Source: Poecilobothrus nobilitatus
Taxonomy: Eukaryota; Arthropoda; Insecta; Diptera; Dolichopodidae
DNA: 64,000 nt
Direction: 5' to 3'
Assembly (NCBI GenBank): GCA_947095535.1
Contig: OX352772.1
Span: 258,560,492-258,624,491 of the forward strand
The notes under the pieces were generated by a model. The model worked only from the letters and a program-made list of their open reading frames with translations. It made no database searches and had not been told where the DNA came from. Shown here one piece after another: positions 21,790-31,935 of this stretch; positions within the stretch are counted from its first letter, which is position 1; each line of letters starts with the position of its first letter. The position numbers and the translations under genes are program-made.

Positions 21790-22226
21790 TTAATTAAATA
21801 TATCTTTTTGTTTCTTTTTGTTATTATCTTTGCGTCGTTTTGACGTAAAATAGTTTAAATTTTTAATGAATGGTCTTTTTATAGCTTTTCGTTTTCTTTT
21901 ACCAGAACCATACATTTCATTCAGTTTTCGTACGGCACCACGTCGTACATTTTTAACAATCTCTTTACTACGATCTTGCATAACTTCTTTTACATTTGCA
22001 CCAGATGCAATATCAGATAAAGCATTGATACCAGAGTTAATAACCTATTTTTTCAAAATATCAGCGCCTAAAGTAAATAATGGTTTCAAATATCTAAAAA
22101 GTCCTCCCAAAAAGCTTCCCAATCCACGACCTCTTTGAAAAGGTACGGTTGAATGTAATAAAGGGCCGATATCATCAAGTCCTCTACCAGATTGATTAAA
22201 TAATACTTATAGTATACTCTCTCCAT
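21790..22226 (-). pseudogene. pVI-like basic/amphipathic Polinton virion protein, broken
   Basis: The main frame has an N-terminal Gly-rich amphipathic stretch (QRGRGLGSFLGGLFRYLKPL, about 22083-22142), then GADILKK, a TAG at 22045-22047, and after it a basic C terminus: NAL.DIASGANVKEVM, RRGAVRKLNEMYGSGKRKRKAIK. This layout is that of Polinton/adintovirus proteins compared with adenovirus pVI, a membrane-active internal capsid protein. The ATG at 22226 is in another frame, so a frameshift lies near 22195. Located directly upstream of the capsid gene on the same strand, the usual position for a capsid partner. Confidence 0.65.
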
Positions 22227-22377
22227 AATGAATAAAATAAAATAATATATAGTTTTGTAAAATCGCTTTTATTTATACTTTTTTAAAATGTAATATTGTT
22301 GGAATTGAACTATTGGAAAAGTTTATTTTGCATCCATATTTATCACATAAAAGTAATGAAATGTTATGAAATGATTT

Positions 22378-23162
22378 TTACACATTGCGATATAGAATAT
22401 TACTGAATTCTTTTACAGTATCAGTGAAAAAATTTTGTATGTTAACAGATGTTAAACATCTTACATCTTTATCTCCTATTTTTTGCGGTTCAATTATATC
22501 TGGTTTAATAATTGGAATTAATTGTACACTATCTATAACAGTTTTGATAGCTTCTATTACACGTGGTTTATATTTTTTAAATTCTGTAACTTTCGAAGAT
22601 ACTTGATTGAAACATGTTGTCAAAAGTCCTTCCAGGGTGTAAGCGTAATTTGCCCTTATATTTATATCTATTTTAGGTCTAGTAACACATATTGTAGTGT
22701 AACTTATATTTTTAGGCATCTCCTCAGCTTTTGCTGGTTATATATAATTCACATCATCGTTTATAAAATAAAAATTCCCCAAATCGACTGTCGTTCAACT
22801 TCTTTTTTTGTAAACCTATTAAGTGGGCGTATATTTTGAATTATTGTTGGTACTACAAAAACTTTCCAGTCACATATCATTTGTTTTTCTATGTATGGAA
22901 TATATGATGTTCCAACACCTATCATATCTTTCTGCATACCTTTAAAAAATATTTGAGTACTTTTTTCCCATTCTTCATCATACACATTTGGAACGAAATC
23001 ATTAACATACATTTCTGAAATACCGACTCTCCACCTTGAATCACACATGTATTTATTCATTTTATTTGTAAAAGATGATAATGAATTTTCTGGATAATAG
23101 TTAATAGATGAATCACTAAGTAAAGTGACATAAAATTCAACATTTACTTGTATGTTGTCCAT
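22378..23162 (-). pseudogene. Polinton structural-type protein (candidate minor capsid/penton), frameshifted
   Basis: Starts MDNIQVNVEFYVTLLSDSS at 23162, followed by YPENSLSSFTNKM and WRVGISEMYVNDF. This N-terminal pattern (FYVTLxSxSS...YPxNxxSSF...W.VGIxE) is one I associate with a protein next to the capsid gene in Maverick elements. The first frame is open to 22761; a frameshift leads to the second part (PKNISYTTICVTRPKIDINIR...), open to 22378. The penton assignment is inference from position and recalled pattern; other structural roles are possible. Confidence 0.6.
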
Positions 23163-23826
23163 GAGCTTGCGGATTTATTCTTACGAATTGGAAAATTAAG
23201 TTCAGTTTGAGTATTACCTGCTATAGCTGACCTTAAAACACGTCTTGATGAATTATTCAACTATTTAGTATTTATAGTTATTTCTTTTTTCGTTGGTGGG
23301 CTTGGGCTATCTAAAGGAACAGTCATAATGTCTTCTGTATCAGTTTCAAAAATTTGTACATTTTGATTTCTAATTGATTTTCTTTTTCTAAGACGTTCTC
23401 CAACTGAAGCAGCTGACAATGCTTTTGTTAAAATATTTTCTTGAATTTCATCATCAAATACTACGTCATTAGCTTCTTTTTCATATTTATAACATTTTCA
23501 TAACATTTTGTTATTTAGGAAAATGCGACTGAGATTTCTCATTTATATAAATTGGTTTTGCACGAGTTTGAGTACCTTTTGTTTCCGTAATTTTTACACT
23601 TTCCTCTTTATTTCTAGGAAGTTCTTGTTTTTTGTTTCTTATTTTAAATATTTTAAATATAAATTCTGTATAAATACCGTTTTTGAGTGTCCGTAAGATG
23701 TTTATTTATCAATATTTTTTTCATAATTTTTTCCAACTCATTGAGTTCAGCGTCTGCATTTTGCTTCATTTTCTCATAAATCTCGAATTTCAGAATTATC
23801 ATTTTGTTAAATGTTGTATTATTCAT
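23144..23826 (-). pseudogene. Polinton gene of unknown function, broken
   Basis: ATG at 23826-23824 overlaps the stop of the preceding gene (ATGA). The N-terminal part reads MNNTTFNKMIILKFEIYEKM...ELNELEKIM, then is frameshifted around 23500-23700. The C-terminal part includes LTKALSAASVGERLRKRKS and a Ser/Pro/Thr stretch with an in-frame TAG at 23261-23263. The frame after that stop would overlap the start of the next gene by about 19 bases. Coiled-coil-like N terminus; function not recognised. Confidence 0.5.
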
Positions 23827-24158
23827 TTTATAAAATTTCCAATTATCGCTGATAGTACTGCACCAAGAAGTGTAGGTAAAAATCCACCACGTTGAATAAT
23901 AATTTTTCTTTTGCTATTTATAGATTTTTTACGGCAAATGAATGATCTTAATTCCTTTTTATACTTTCGTAATTGTGTTGTTGCTTTTTTATTCAGATTA
24001 CAATTACCTTTTAAAATATTTAATGCTATTTCACAAATTGTTTTGATTACTTCAGGGTCATAGTGTTTTATAATTACTTTCTGCAATTTTAGTTTAGAGG
24101 TTTTTAATAGGTGCAAAATATAACGATTGGTCTTCAAACGTCTCATATTCTTCTCCAA
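23823..24158 (-). CDS. Small basic Polinton protein with C-terminal GGFLP-hydrophobic tail (pX-like candidate)
   Basis: 111 residues, open. Lys/Arg-rich, with the sequence EIALNILKGNCNLNKKATTQLRKYKKELRSF, then RKIIIQRGGFLPTLLGAVLS and a hydrophobic end. The conserved-looking block (NIL-GN...LRKYK..LR...Q+GGFLP-LLG) is common in arthropod and cnidarian Mavericks beside the ATPase, and has been likened to adenovirus pX/minor core proteins. It overlaps the end of the ATPase gene (24094-24158) and its TGA overlaps the next ATG. One of the few unbroken virion-type genes here. Confidence 0.65.
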   Translation of the reverse strand: MEKNMRRLKTNRYILHLLKTSKLKLQKVIIKHYDPEVIKTICEIALNILKGNCNLNKKATTQLRKYKKELRSFICRKKSINSKRKIIIQRGGFLPTLLGAVLSAIIGNFIK

Positions 24159-24714
24159 ATTGTTCTAATTGATCTCTCGTACAATAACACAAACCTTTTC
24201 CAAATATATCACTTCTTAATCGAAATATGTCATTAACGTCTTGAGTAAGATCTATTAATATATAGCCGTATGGGACTGACGTCACATCATTATATACTTT
24301 TTCAAATGCTTTGATTTGATTGGGATATATTTGGCGAGCTAGAGGTAATATCTGCGATTTATCTCTTGGATTTTTGAAAAGTACTAGATATTTACAGTTA
24401 AGTGAAATATCTCTTGAAAATTTACCCTGGTGAAAAACATTTTGTGTTACAAATATTACTGATAAATTTCTATGATGTGATCCTCTAGTAAATAAATCAC
24501 ATACATACTTATCATGACAATTTAACATCATATCATCGATAATAATTAACAAAGGTTTTTGACTATCATTAAAATCTGGAATAGTTTTACTATATTCTAC
24601 ATCTTTGATATATTTTGGAAGGGCATTTTTGCCTGGATTACACCAAATAATTCTATTAATATGTGGTTGTATATTTTCTTTTTTATATTTTATTAAATTA
24701 TGAATAAAAGTGGT
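24094..24714 (-). pseudogene. A32-like genome-packaging ATPase, Walker A region lost
   Basis: Family role: powering DNA packaging into the capsid. Continuous frame from about 24714 to the stop at 24094. Visible: TTFIHNLIKYKK at its start, IIWCNPG, then Walker B LLIIIDDMM (about 24529-24555), LFTRGSHHRNLSVIFVTQN, LVLFKNPRDKSQI, GYILIDLTQD. The residues that should precede TTF are the GxxGxGK nucleotide loop; the sequence upstream of 24714 has no such match and runs into the divergent promoter region of the 24843 gene. The 5' end has been deleted and the protein could not bind ATP normally. Confidence 0.85.
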
Positions 24715-24842
24715 TATGAATAAAATGTATTAGTTAAAAACTAACATTTGTAACCTATATTTATAGGAAAAGCTCTTTTTCCGAAGTGAATATAAATGTA
24801 AATTTAGTAATTCTAATGAACATTCTTCCGTAAACCTTCAAC

Positions 24843-25337
24843 ATGGATAATCAAATTTTAGTAGTTGATCTACAATTTTTAAAAGGAAATGAAAAGCAAT
24901 ATTTCCTAAAAGAACTGGCTATACTAAAAAATGGAAGTTTAATTCTTACTGTATATCACTTCAAACCACCATACGCTGCAGAAGAACTTAGTCCAGAGGG
25001 AAATTATAATAACCAGTATTGCGAAAATAAAATAAATGGACTTAAATGGAATAACGGTTTAATTGAATATTTAGACATAAAATTTATATTAAAATACTAT
25101 TTAGAATCAGCTGAAAAAATTTATGTTAAAGGAGAGTAAAATAAACATTTCCTTGAAAAGTACATTGACAGTGTTAAAATAGAAGATCTAAGCAGAGACT
25201 TACCGTCATTATCAAAGATTGAAAATTTTAAATCAACATGTCCTATACACTATTATACAAACACCAGTTTCAGATGTGCTGTAAAAAATTGTTTTAATGT
25301 CTATATGCATCTCTTAAAAGAAAAAATATTAAATTAA
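24843..25337 (+). pseudogene. Conserved Polinton gene of unknown function, one in-frame stop
   Basis: Starts MDNQILVVDLQFLKGN; contains ILTVYHFKPPY, GLKWNNGLIEYLD and YVKGE, then TAA at 25137-25139. Beyond it in the same frame: FLEKYIDSVKIEDL, then a C..H...C....C arrangement (CPIHYYTNTSFRCAVKNC), ending at 25337. 164 codons in all. The start VVDLQ and YVKG...L pattern is one I recall from Maverick genes described only as hypothetical; an RNase H-fold nuclease is a guess. It is divergently oriented from the ATPase. Confidence 0.65.
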
Positions 25338-25913
25338 GATTTTTCAAATTTATATATAGACAGACATCAAAGACGTATAGAAAAATTCTATATTATTAGA
25401 CGTATTTCTGCAATCTTAACAATATCATCGTAAAAAATTTTTCAACTCAGATTTCTATAAAATTGTAAAATAATTCTAGTTAAATAAAAATTTTTTGAAC
25501 TTGTAAATAAATCTGTTTTATTTTTATATTCTTGTTTTCAAAATAGGCACCAAATGCAATTAACCTGATGACTTGCATTTTTTTTCTTTTTTTATTCTTT
25601 GTAGATTATGCAACATACAATGAACCTAAGCAACATATTAATCGTTAAGTATTTCCATAACTTTATTTTTTTCAACATTCTTAGAAACAAAAAATATCTT
25701 ACACGACAAAGTGACAATAATTATTAATTCTCTTAAAAAAAAAAAAAAAAATTGGTTTTTCTCCAATGGTTTGATCATTATGTAGACAGAAAAATAGGTT
25801 TTGCACTTTTTCTTTATGAATTTTAAAGATGCGTTGTACCTTTTAAAATTGTTGTATCTTGTACGTTTAAACTTTTTTCTTTTTTTTCTTTTTACATTTA
25901 TCAACCATTTTTA
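25338..25913. other. AT-rich right arm of the Polinton
   Basis: No gene recognised. Contains an A-run (about 25735-25750) and poly-T/C tracts. Confidence 0.5.
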
Positions 25914-27072
25914 GCACATTTCCAAAAAAATTTTGAAAAAATGTGCTTATTAGTTTCACTCTATCCGTCCGTCCGTCAGTCCGTCTGTTTACAAAACTTC
26001 TACACCGTTAAAAATTGAAAAAAAATTTTATAAATGGGTAGGTCTTATAAAAAAAATAATTTTGTGTAACAACTTTTTCATGTAGCCCCATCCATTACGG
26101 AGCTACAGCCCCTCAAACTTTGAAAAAGCCCTCTTTTTAAATGCATATATCTTATGTTCTGCTTAAGATTTTTCACTCTGAAAACGTCATTCGACAGATT
26201 TTTTTTTTGCCTTTGTAAATTGATATCAAAATTATACAATTTTTTAAAATTTAGTATTTAAATTTACCGTTATGTGAAAACCAAATTTTACATGATTTTT
26301 CTACTTTCATAACTCCGGCACGCTTTTAGATAGAGTCTTGAAATTTTGAGGCAAGAAAGAACTTTTAGAATTAGTGTAAGTTTGCTCAGAAAATTTTTTT
26401 GGGCCACCCCCTGTTTATGAGCTATTCGGGCTCAAAAAATGAAAATTTGTTATATTTAAACACCTGTAACTTAGGAACCTGTACACATTTTACTTCGGCA
26501 AGATATAAAAATTAAAGCTAGAGTAATATATTTTTATGTGAGTTAAAGGTTTATTCTGGTTATATAGGGTTCCATAATATTTATGCATAATAGTTTTATA
26601 CATAATAGTTTTGCATAATAGTTTTGCAATCTAAATACGCCAGAAGACCGGAAATTGTATTATCTACATAAAGCAATATCAAAATTATGCAATATTTTGT
26701 AATTTACTAATTAAACTTAGCGTTATGTGAAAACCATATTTCGCATGAAATTTCTTTTTTCATAACTCCGGCACGCCCTTAGATAAAAATCTGAAATTTT
26801 GAGACAAGAAAGAACTTTTACTTAAGCACCTGTACAAATTTTTCCTCGGCAAGACATAAAAATTAAAGCTCCAGTAATATGTTTTTACGTGTGCTAACGG
26901 TTTTTCTTACATATATAGGGTTCCAGACTTACAGCCCCTCAAAATTCCTAAAAAGTCCCATTTTCACATATTTTCTTATTACAAAAAATTTCTTAAATTT
27001 TATTTTTTAAATTTTCAAATTTTTGTGCAAGTCACAATTCTAAACAGTTTGTATTGTGTTTTGGAAATGTGC
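25914..27072. mobile_element. Non-autonomous element with GCACATTTCCAAAA inverted ends, nested in the Polinton
   Basis: GCACATTTCCAAAA at 25914-25927 is exactly inverted as TTTTGGAAATGTGC at 27059-27072, enclosing 1.16 kb without coding capacity. The left end also folds on itself (GCACATTT...AAATGTGC within 34 bases). The interior contains partly repeated blocks (CATAACTCCGGCACGC at about 26309 and 26760; ATATAGGGTTCCA at about 26564 and 26914). The 5' 230 bases recur at 32096, 39357, 49782 and 57225. The target duplication is unclear. Confidence 0.65.
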
Positions 27073-27120
27073 GCTTTTAAAAACCGTTCGTTTACATTCT
27101 ACCTTGTTTCTTTCTACTTT

Positions 27121-27627
27121 CATATGCGCCTATTTCTTAAGCCAAGTATCCATCAATAATTAAACATGTACCACGCTATATATTTTTTTTATTTCCTGTT
27201 TTTTTTTTTTTTCAACATTTTTACATAACAATTAATTAATGGTTTTTTTTTTCCTTTTCTTTAAATACTTGTCACAAAAAAAAGAAAGAAAAAGAAAACA
27301 AGAAATAAATGCAAACATATCAAAAATGCAAGCAAAAACACCTCAAAATTGCAAGCAAAAATAAAAAGCAATTTTTTCTTACTATTTCCATGTTTACCTA
27401 TTACTTAAAACAAGTATACAATCTTTATAAACAACTAGGCCGCCGCCTGTCTGACCTATTTTTATGACATTAACCTACTCCTGTCTGACCTAATTACGGT
27501 TTGACCTACTTCCGGGTAACCTTGACCTACTTGCGGGTGACCTTGACCTACTTCCTGGTGACCTTGACCTACTTCCTGGTGACATTGATCTACTGACCTG
27601 TCTGGCCCAAGTGCCTACCTATCTATT
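27121..27627. repeat. Right terminal inverted repeat of the Polinton
   Basis: Imperfect inverted copy of 4443-4925, with more TGACCTTGACCTACTTCC units (about 27505-27590) and a terminal base change (ends TATT instead of TACT). Confidence 0.9.
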
Positions 27628-27633
27628 TACTTT
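27628..27633. repeat. Right target-site duplication of the Polinton (TACTTT)
   Basis: Second copy of the 6 bp at 4437-4442, directly after the right terminal repeat. Confidence 0.85.
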
Positions 27634-28160
27634 TTCAAAAATTTTTGAAAAAATTATCAAAAACAGAATAACATCCTTCCTAAGAAATAATGATATCCTG
27701 ATCTTGGTGTAATCAGTACGGATTTGAAGTAAATTCTAACACAACCGCTGAATGCCTAGCCGTAACGGATTTTATAACTAGAAGTATGGATAACGGTAAA
27801 CACACAGCATGTATCTTCATCGACCTTCAAAAAGCTTTTGACTGCATCGATCATGAAATTCTTCTTTATATACTTTTAAAACTAAATTTGAATGAAAAAG
27901 AGACACAGTTCTTTTAAACTTATATTATGCTAAAAACAAAGTGTGCGTGTTATCAATAATCGCAGCAATTTAATCTATGTTAATAAAGGTATTCCCCAGG
28001 GTTCTATTCTGGGGCCAGACTTGATTAAAATTTATATTGATGACATCGCCCGACTAACTCTTAGTGGAAGCATCCAACTGTACGCAGACGATGTGGTAAT
28101 CAAATATGCAATGAAGAGCCAACAAGAGCTGAAAAACCCAGTTTTATCTGATTTAGCTAT
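27634..28160 (+). pseudogene. LINE ORF2, downstream half (RT palm), continuation of 3637-4436
   Basis: Resumes the interrupted RT with FSKIFEKIIKNRITSFL, then QYGFEVNSNT, motif A region IFIDLQKAFDCIDH (about 27815-27856), GIPQGSILGP (about 27988-28018) and the catalytic YADD (about 28080-28093). Stops and frameshifts occur near 27708 and 27915. Ends abruptly near 28160 where it abuts an inverted fragment of another LINE. Confidence 0.88.
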
Positions 28161-28544
28161 TTAGCTATGTGCATTGTACTCCAGATGTGGTCTTATGTAT
28201 GTTTTATAGATACTTAGGAGATCGGAAGATAAAAGGAAGACTTTACAACGATACAGGAAACCCATACACCTAAATGCATTTTTAGCTATACCAAAAATAT
28301 GATTGCACCAACTTAATTTTTGATTTAGCTCCATGCCCAAGATGTTGAGCTCACCCGCATGTTGCAAAACTTCCTTTTGAAAAGTTAAAGTTGGGATTGA
28401 AGTGTTTCTTTTCCGAGAGACTAAACAGCACTGAGTTTTCTTAGAGTTAAAATCGACTCTAAGAAATTCATTTTGCCCCAATTAGAAATTTTATCAAAGT
28501 CGAGATTTACCTCAAGCGAAGCAGAATATTTACTGGCGTTGTCT
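28161..28544 (-). pseudogene. Fragment of a second LINE RT (C-terminal region)
   Basis: Reads LRVDFNSKKTQCCLVSRKR, LNILGMELNQKLSW, IFGIAKNAFRCMGFLYRCK and IYKTYIRPHLEYNAHS, the thumb and post-RT part of Jockey/CR1-like elements. Both ends truncated. Confidence 0.85.
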
Positions 28545-29329
28545 TCATAAGAGCCGTTCAGATCTTTGATAATCTACCAAATAAAATAAAAGAAATTCAG
28601 AATTATGGGATTTTAAAAAAAAAAATTGCAGAATTTTTAACAATATAGTTTTGTTGCATGAACACACAGTTATATAAAAAGTAAAGACAAATATAAAAAC
28701 AAATAAAAAAAAAAAAAAGGAAATAAAAAAAATTTTAAGAGAAAAGAGTATATTAAAGTTAGAATTCATAATTTAATAAAAAAAACTGTAATAAAAATGT
28801 TAAAGAATTTGATATAAGACATGAAATGTTAGCTGTTCAACATTTGTAAAATATTAATATAATATATTTTAAAATCCTATTTTGGTTCCTTGTACTTTTC
28901 TTTACAGCTTCAAATTATTTGTTTCAGTAAATCGTTTTTAAAATTTTGGATTGAGTATTGTAAAACAAAAAAAAATGTTTTTTTTTTCAAATCTTACAAC
29001 TGCAATTTATTTAAATTCATTTTGCGTTTTACATTTTCAACACACTTTGCTGTATAATGAGATTTTATATACCAAATCATTTCATATCAGTTTTTTGTCT
29101 TCTTTTCACATGATAAAATCTTATTACTATCTTATTACCTTCAATTTTGTTGTTTTTTGTTTTTGCGAGTGACATAGAAATTTTTGGTCACGTAGCCCAT
29201 CTTATTGTAATAGATAATCTTTGATATTACCTATGCAGACATTTATTTCTGAGTTAATTTGTTGCGATTTTTTTACTAGAACAAAATACAAAACGAGGAA
29301 GAATACAGTTACCTTTGTCAACTCTTAGA
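28545..29329. other. AT-rich stretch, nothing recognised
   Basis: Poly-A and poly-T rich; short open frames here are low complexity and not supported as genes. Confidence 0.5.
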
Positions 29330-30741
29330 TACCCGTACGAACCCGTTGGTATGTTCATAGTCTGTCACTTTGCTTAAAATAATAATTTTTTAATTTTTCA
29401 GTATTTCAAAATAATTAGGTGAATTTTATAATTTCTAGAACTATGGTTTGTACATATATTCAAACTATATGTTTATACATTCTTCAAAAGCAGATTCTAA
29501 CCTTCTACATGGCGATTATCAATCCAAAACTTTTCCAAATATGATATATCTAGTACTATTGAATACTAAGTGGCAAATGTATATTAATTTGTACTATACA
29601 TATGTATTATATATCAATAATTCATCAGTGACGTATACGATATGTAAATAAACATGAGTTATATAAGTATGTATACTAATATCATATACAAATTATATTT
29701 TTTATTTAGGTACTTACATTTTTTTGCACTACGAGGATGATCCTCAACAGTTGCAAATTATCGAGTAAAAAAATATGCAAAAAAAACCTTAAAAAATTTG
29801 TTAGAAAAATTTTGAAAAATGAAGTCACACTTTCGTCAATTTTAAGGTAACCCCATATTGTTAAGAAAAGTTGTAATAGTTGTAATGAATAGAAATAAAA
29901 ATATAATGTTGGAGATTTAATTTTTGTTTATAACTTCAAAAAACATTTGGACAGGTGTTCAAGTTATAGCTGTTTAAAAATAACCAATTTTTAGTTTTCG
30001 ACCCCGTACAGCTCTGAAACGGGGGGCGATACAAAAATATTTTCTGAAATGACTGATACTTGTTTTCAGAGACTTAACTTCTGTCAAAATTTCAAGTTTC
30101 TAACTTAAACTGTTTGGAAGATAGAAGGAAACAAGGATTTATAGAAGGAAACAAGGATTTAGCACCGTATGGCAAAAGTATATATTTATTGTATATATAT
30201 TTTAAAAGCAGCAATCGTTTAGCGTTTTCAAATTGAAAATATACTTTATAGAACTTGTGTTATAACAATGTAAATATAGAGCTTTTTCGAAATTTGGGAG
30301 GCTGTAGCTCTGTAATGGGTGGAGCTAAAACAAAACCTTGTTCAATAAAATGAATATTTTTATGATATCTATCAGCAGCTGAAATTTCATGGCTGTACTT
30401 AAAACGTTGTAGAACTTTGGAAAATCTGTATGAAAAATGTGGATATCTAAAAGTTAGTTGTTCGAGAGCTACCCGAAGTTTTGGTCGGATCTCAACCAAA
30501 AAAAATGTGGAACCTACAAATTTATGTAAGAATATTTTGTGTTAATTTTAAGACTCTAGGTTTCTTAATTTTTGAGTTATCTTGCTGACGGACAGACGAA
30601 CGGACTGAGAAAGCTTAATCGACTTAGAATTTGATTCTGATCCGATCCACACCTTTGAAGGTATATCTATCTAGCTTATTTCGAGGTGTTACAAACGGAA
30701 GAGTAATTTTAATATACTCTCCGCTCTTAATCGTAGGGATA
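29330..30741. mobile_element. Dispersed 1.4 kb repeat with TACCCGTACGA left end, longest copy
   Basis: Left end TACCCGTACGA at 29330-29340; right end TCGTAGGGATA at 30731-30741, an imperfect inverse of it (TCGTACGGGTA in the copy at 3529). No coding capacity. Related sequences at 2731-3539, 36311-37400, 46735-47825, 54238-55270 and 61609-62006. Near the right end: GACGGACAGACGAACGGA and TTTCGAGGTGTTACAAACGG. Confidence 0.6.
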
Positions 30742-31280
30742 TAAAAATATTGGCTCCCACAATTGGAAAAAAAACATACATACATACTTTTGCTTATAAC
30801 GAACAGAAATTCTTTTGGATTAGTTTGGAATATACTAAAGAATTGGTTTTTGGTATATTCACATGTATAGTGTAGTGACCACTATATATATAAATATCTA
30901 TAGTTAAAATTATAGTTATGATAGGTTATATAGTGGTATATTTACGTGTGCTTTTGCATATTGCATATCAATTTAGTGGGTGTTTATGTAGCTATAGAAA
31001 TAAATTAAGTTTAAAAAGAAAAGAATTCAAATTCAAATGAAAAACAAATTAAATTTTATTTAACTAGGTACATACATACATAGCATATTTAAAAAAATTA
31101 ATGCACAAAGAATATTTTTTACATTTCTTATTTTTAAAAATAAATTATTATTATTTATTACATATTATAAGTATAGTTGAAGAAAAAGTTAATCCAAATG
31201 CATACATATGTAAATATAAGATTTTTATAATTTTTTTTAATTAAGGATAGGTATCACAAGAAAATTTACATGTTTGAATA
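30742..31280. other. AT-rich spacer with ACATACATACAT words
   Basis: No gene. Contains TACATACATA / ATATGTA-type simple sequence. Confidence 0.5.
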
Positions 31281-31320
31281 GCGGTGAACCGCGGTGAATA
31301 GCGGTGAATAGCGGTGAACC
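31281..31320. repeat. 10 bp minisatellite, four units
   Basis: GCGGTGAACC, GCGGTGAATA, GCGGTGAATA, GCGGTGAACC in direct tandem; GC-rich against the surrounding AT-rich sequence. Confidence 0.9.
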
Positions 31321-31394
31321 ATTATTTAAGATTAACCTTATTTTCCAAATAAAAACAAAATAAAATAAATAATTCAAAAACAAATAAGAGGGGA

Positions 31395-31816
31395 ATGGGC
31401 AATAAATGTGGCATTTTGTCTTGCGGGTTGAGTAAAAGTGTTTTAAAAATCTGAAATTATTTAAATTTTCACAAAATGCGGATTTACTTCCTTTCTGGTT
31501 ATCTGCAAGTAAGATAATTGCTGCAGATGCTCTAAAAAAGAGAATATATGAAAAACATTTCGAAATAAAATAATTCGGGAAAAGAAAATTGAAAAAAGGC
31601 GCAAAACCTAGATTACTTTTGGGAGATAGTCTTGTGCAGGAATCAAATAATGATGTATATGACTTTGATTTGACCGAATTGGAAGAACTTAATTATTATG
31701 AAAATCGATGTTCCCCTCCAGTTGAAACAGAAGATTACCTGGGATCAAGTGCCGATTTTTGCAATAATTGCATTCAGAAAATTAAAACACAAAATATTTA
31801 CCAAAAGTTTTTTTAG
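31395..31816 (+). pseudogene. THAP-domain protein fragment, disabled
   Basis: ATG at 31395 gives MGNKCGILSCGLSKS, the CxxxxC start of a THAP C2CH zinc finger. A frameshift in a stop-containing stretch (about 31450-31490) leads to NADLLPFWLSASK with the conserved Trp, then IYEKHFEIK, TAA (31571-31573), and in the same frame FGKRKLKKGAKPRLLLGD, the basic end of the domain. The third zinc ligand, normally Cys before xxHF, reads Tyr. Downstream is an acidic segment (DVYDFDLTELEELNYY). THAP domains bind DNA in host regulators and in P-element-type transposases; which this came from is not determinable. Confidence 0.7.
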
Positions 31817-31935
31817 CAGAAAAAACCGAATGTGTCAGAAAATTAAGCAAGAAGATTTTGAATTACAAAAGAAATATAATTGTTTTAAAAGCTACCTCTT
31901 TCAAAATTTCAACGACATTATTTGAATCCACTTGA

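Larger units (their letters stand above)
19938..21831. repeat. Internal tandem unit 3, with 3.4 kb deletion
   Basis: Third copy. It follows unit 1 up to the equivalent of about 11128 (AAAAGAACATT) and then jumps to the equivalent of about 14487 in the capsid gene (GAACATTACATTG), with GAACATT shared at both edges. Accessory genes, protease and most of the capsid gene are lost. It continues into single-copy sequence at about 21832. Confidence 0.9.
4443..27627. mobile_element. Polinton/Maverick (adintovirus-like) element, 23.2 kb, with internal triplication
   Basis: It is bounded by 6 bp direct repeats, starts AGTAGATAGGTAGG and ends CCTACCTATCTATT (the inverted match apart from one base, C to T, near the right terminus). 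It encodes the Polinton hallmark set: protein-primed PolB, retroviral-type integrase with chromodomain, adenain protease, major capsid protein, packaging ATPase and smaller structural candidates. Left-side genes (PolB, integrase) run rightwards; the capsid cluster (about 12.1-24.7 kb) runs leftwards. Typical elements are 15-20 kb; the excess is explained by about 7 kb of extra tandem copies plus an inserted 1.16 kb element. Polymerase, integrase, protease, capsid and ATPase are all disrupted, so this copy should not be autonomous. Confidence 0.95.

Noticed and set aside
21866..22839. Plus-strand frames opposite the pVI-like and structural genes
   Set aside because: Antisense shadows without recognisable motifs.
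28545..29172. Phe/Lys-rich open frames on both strands
   Set aside because: Low-complexity translations of A/T runs.
31281..31320. CRISPR-like array
   Set aside because: Four contiguous 10 bp units without spacers, in a eukaryotic genome; a plain minisatellite.
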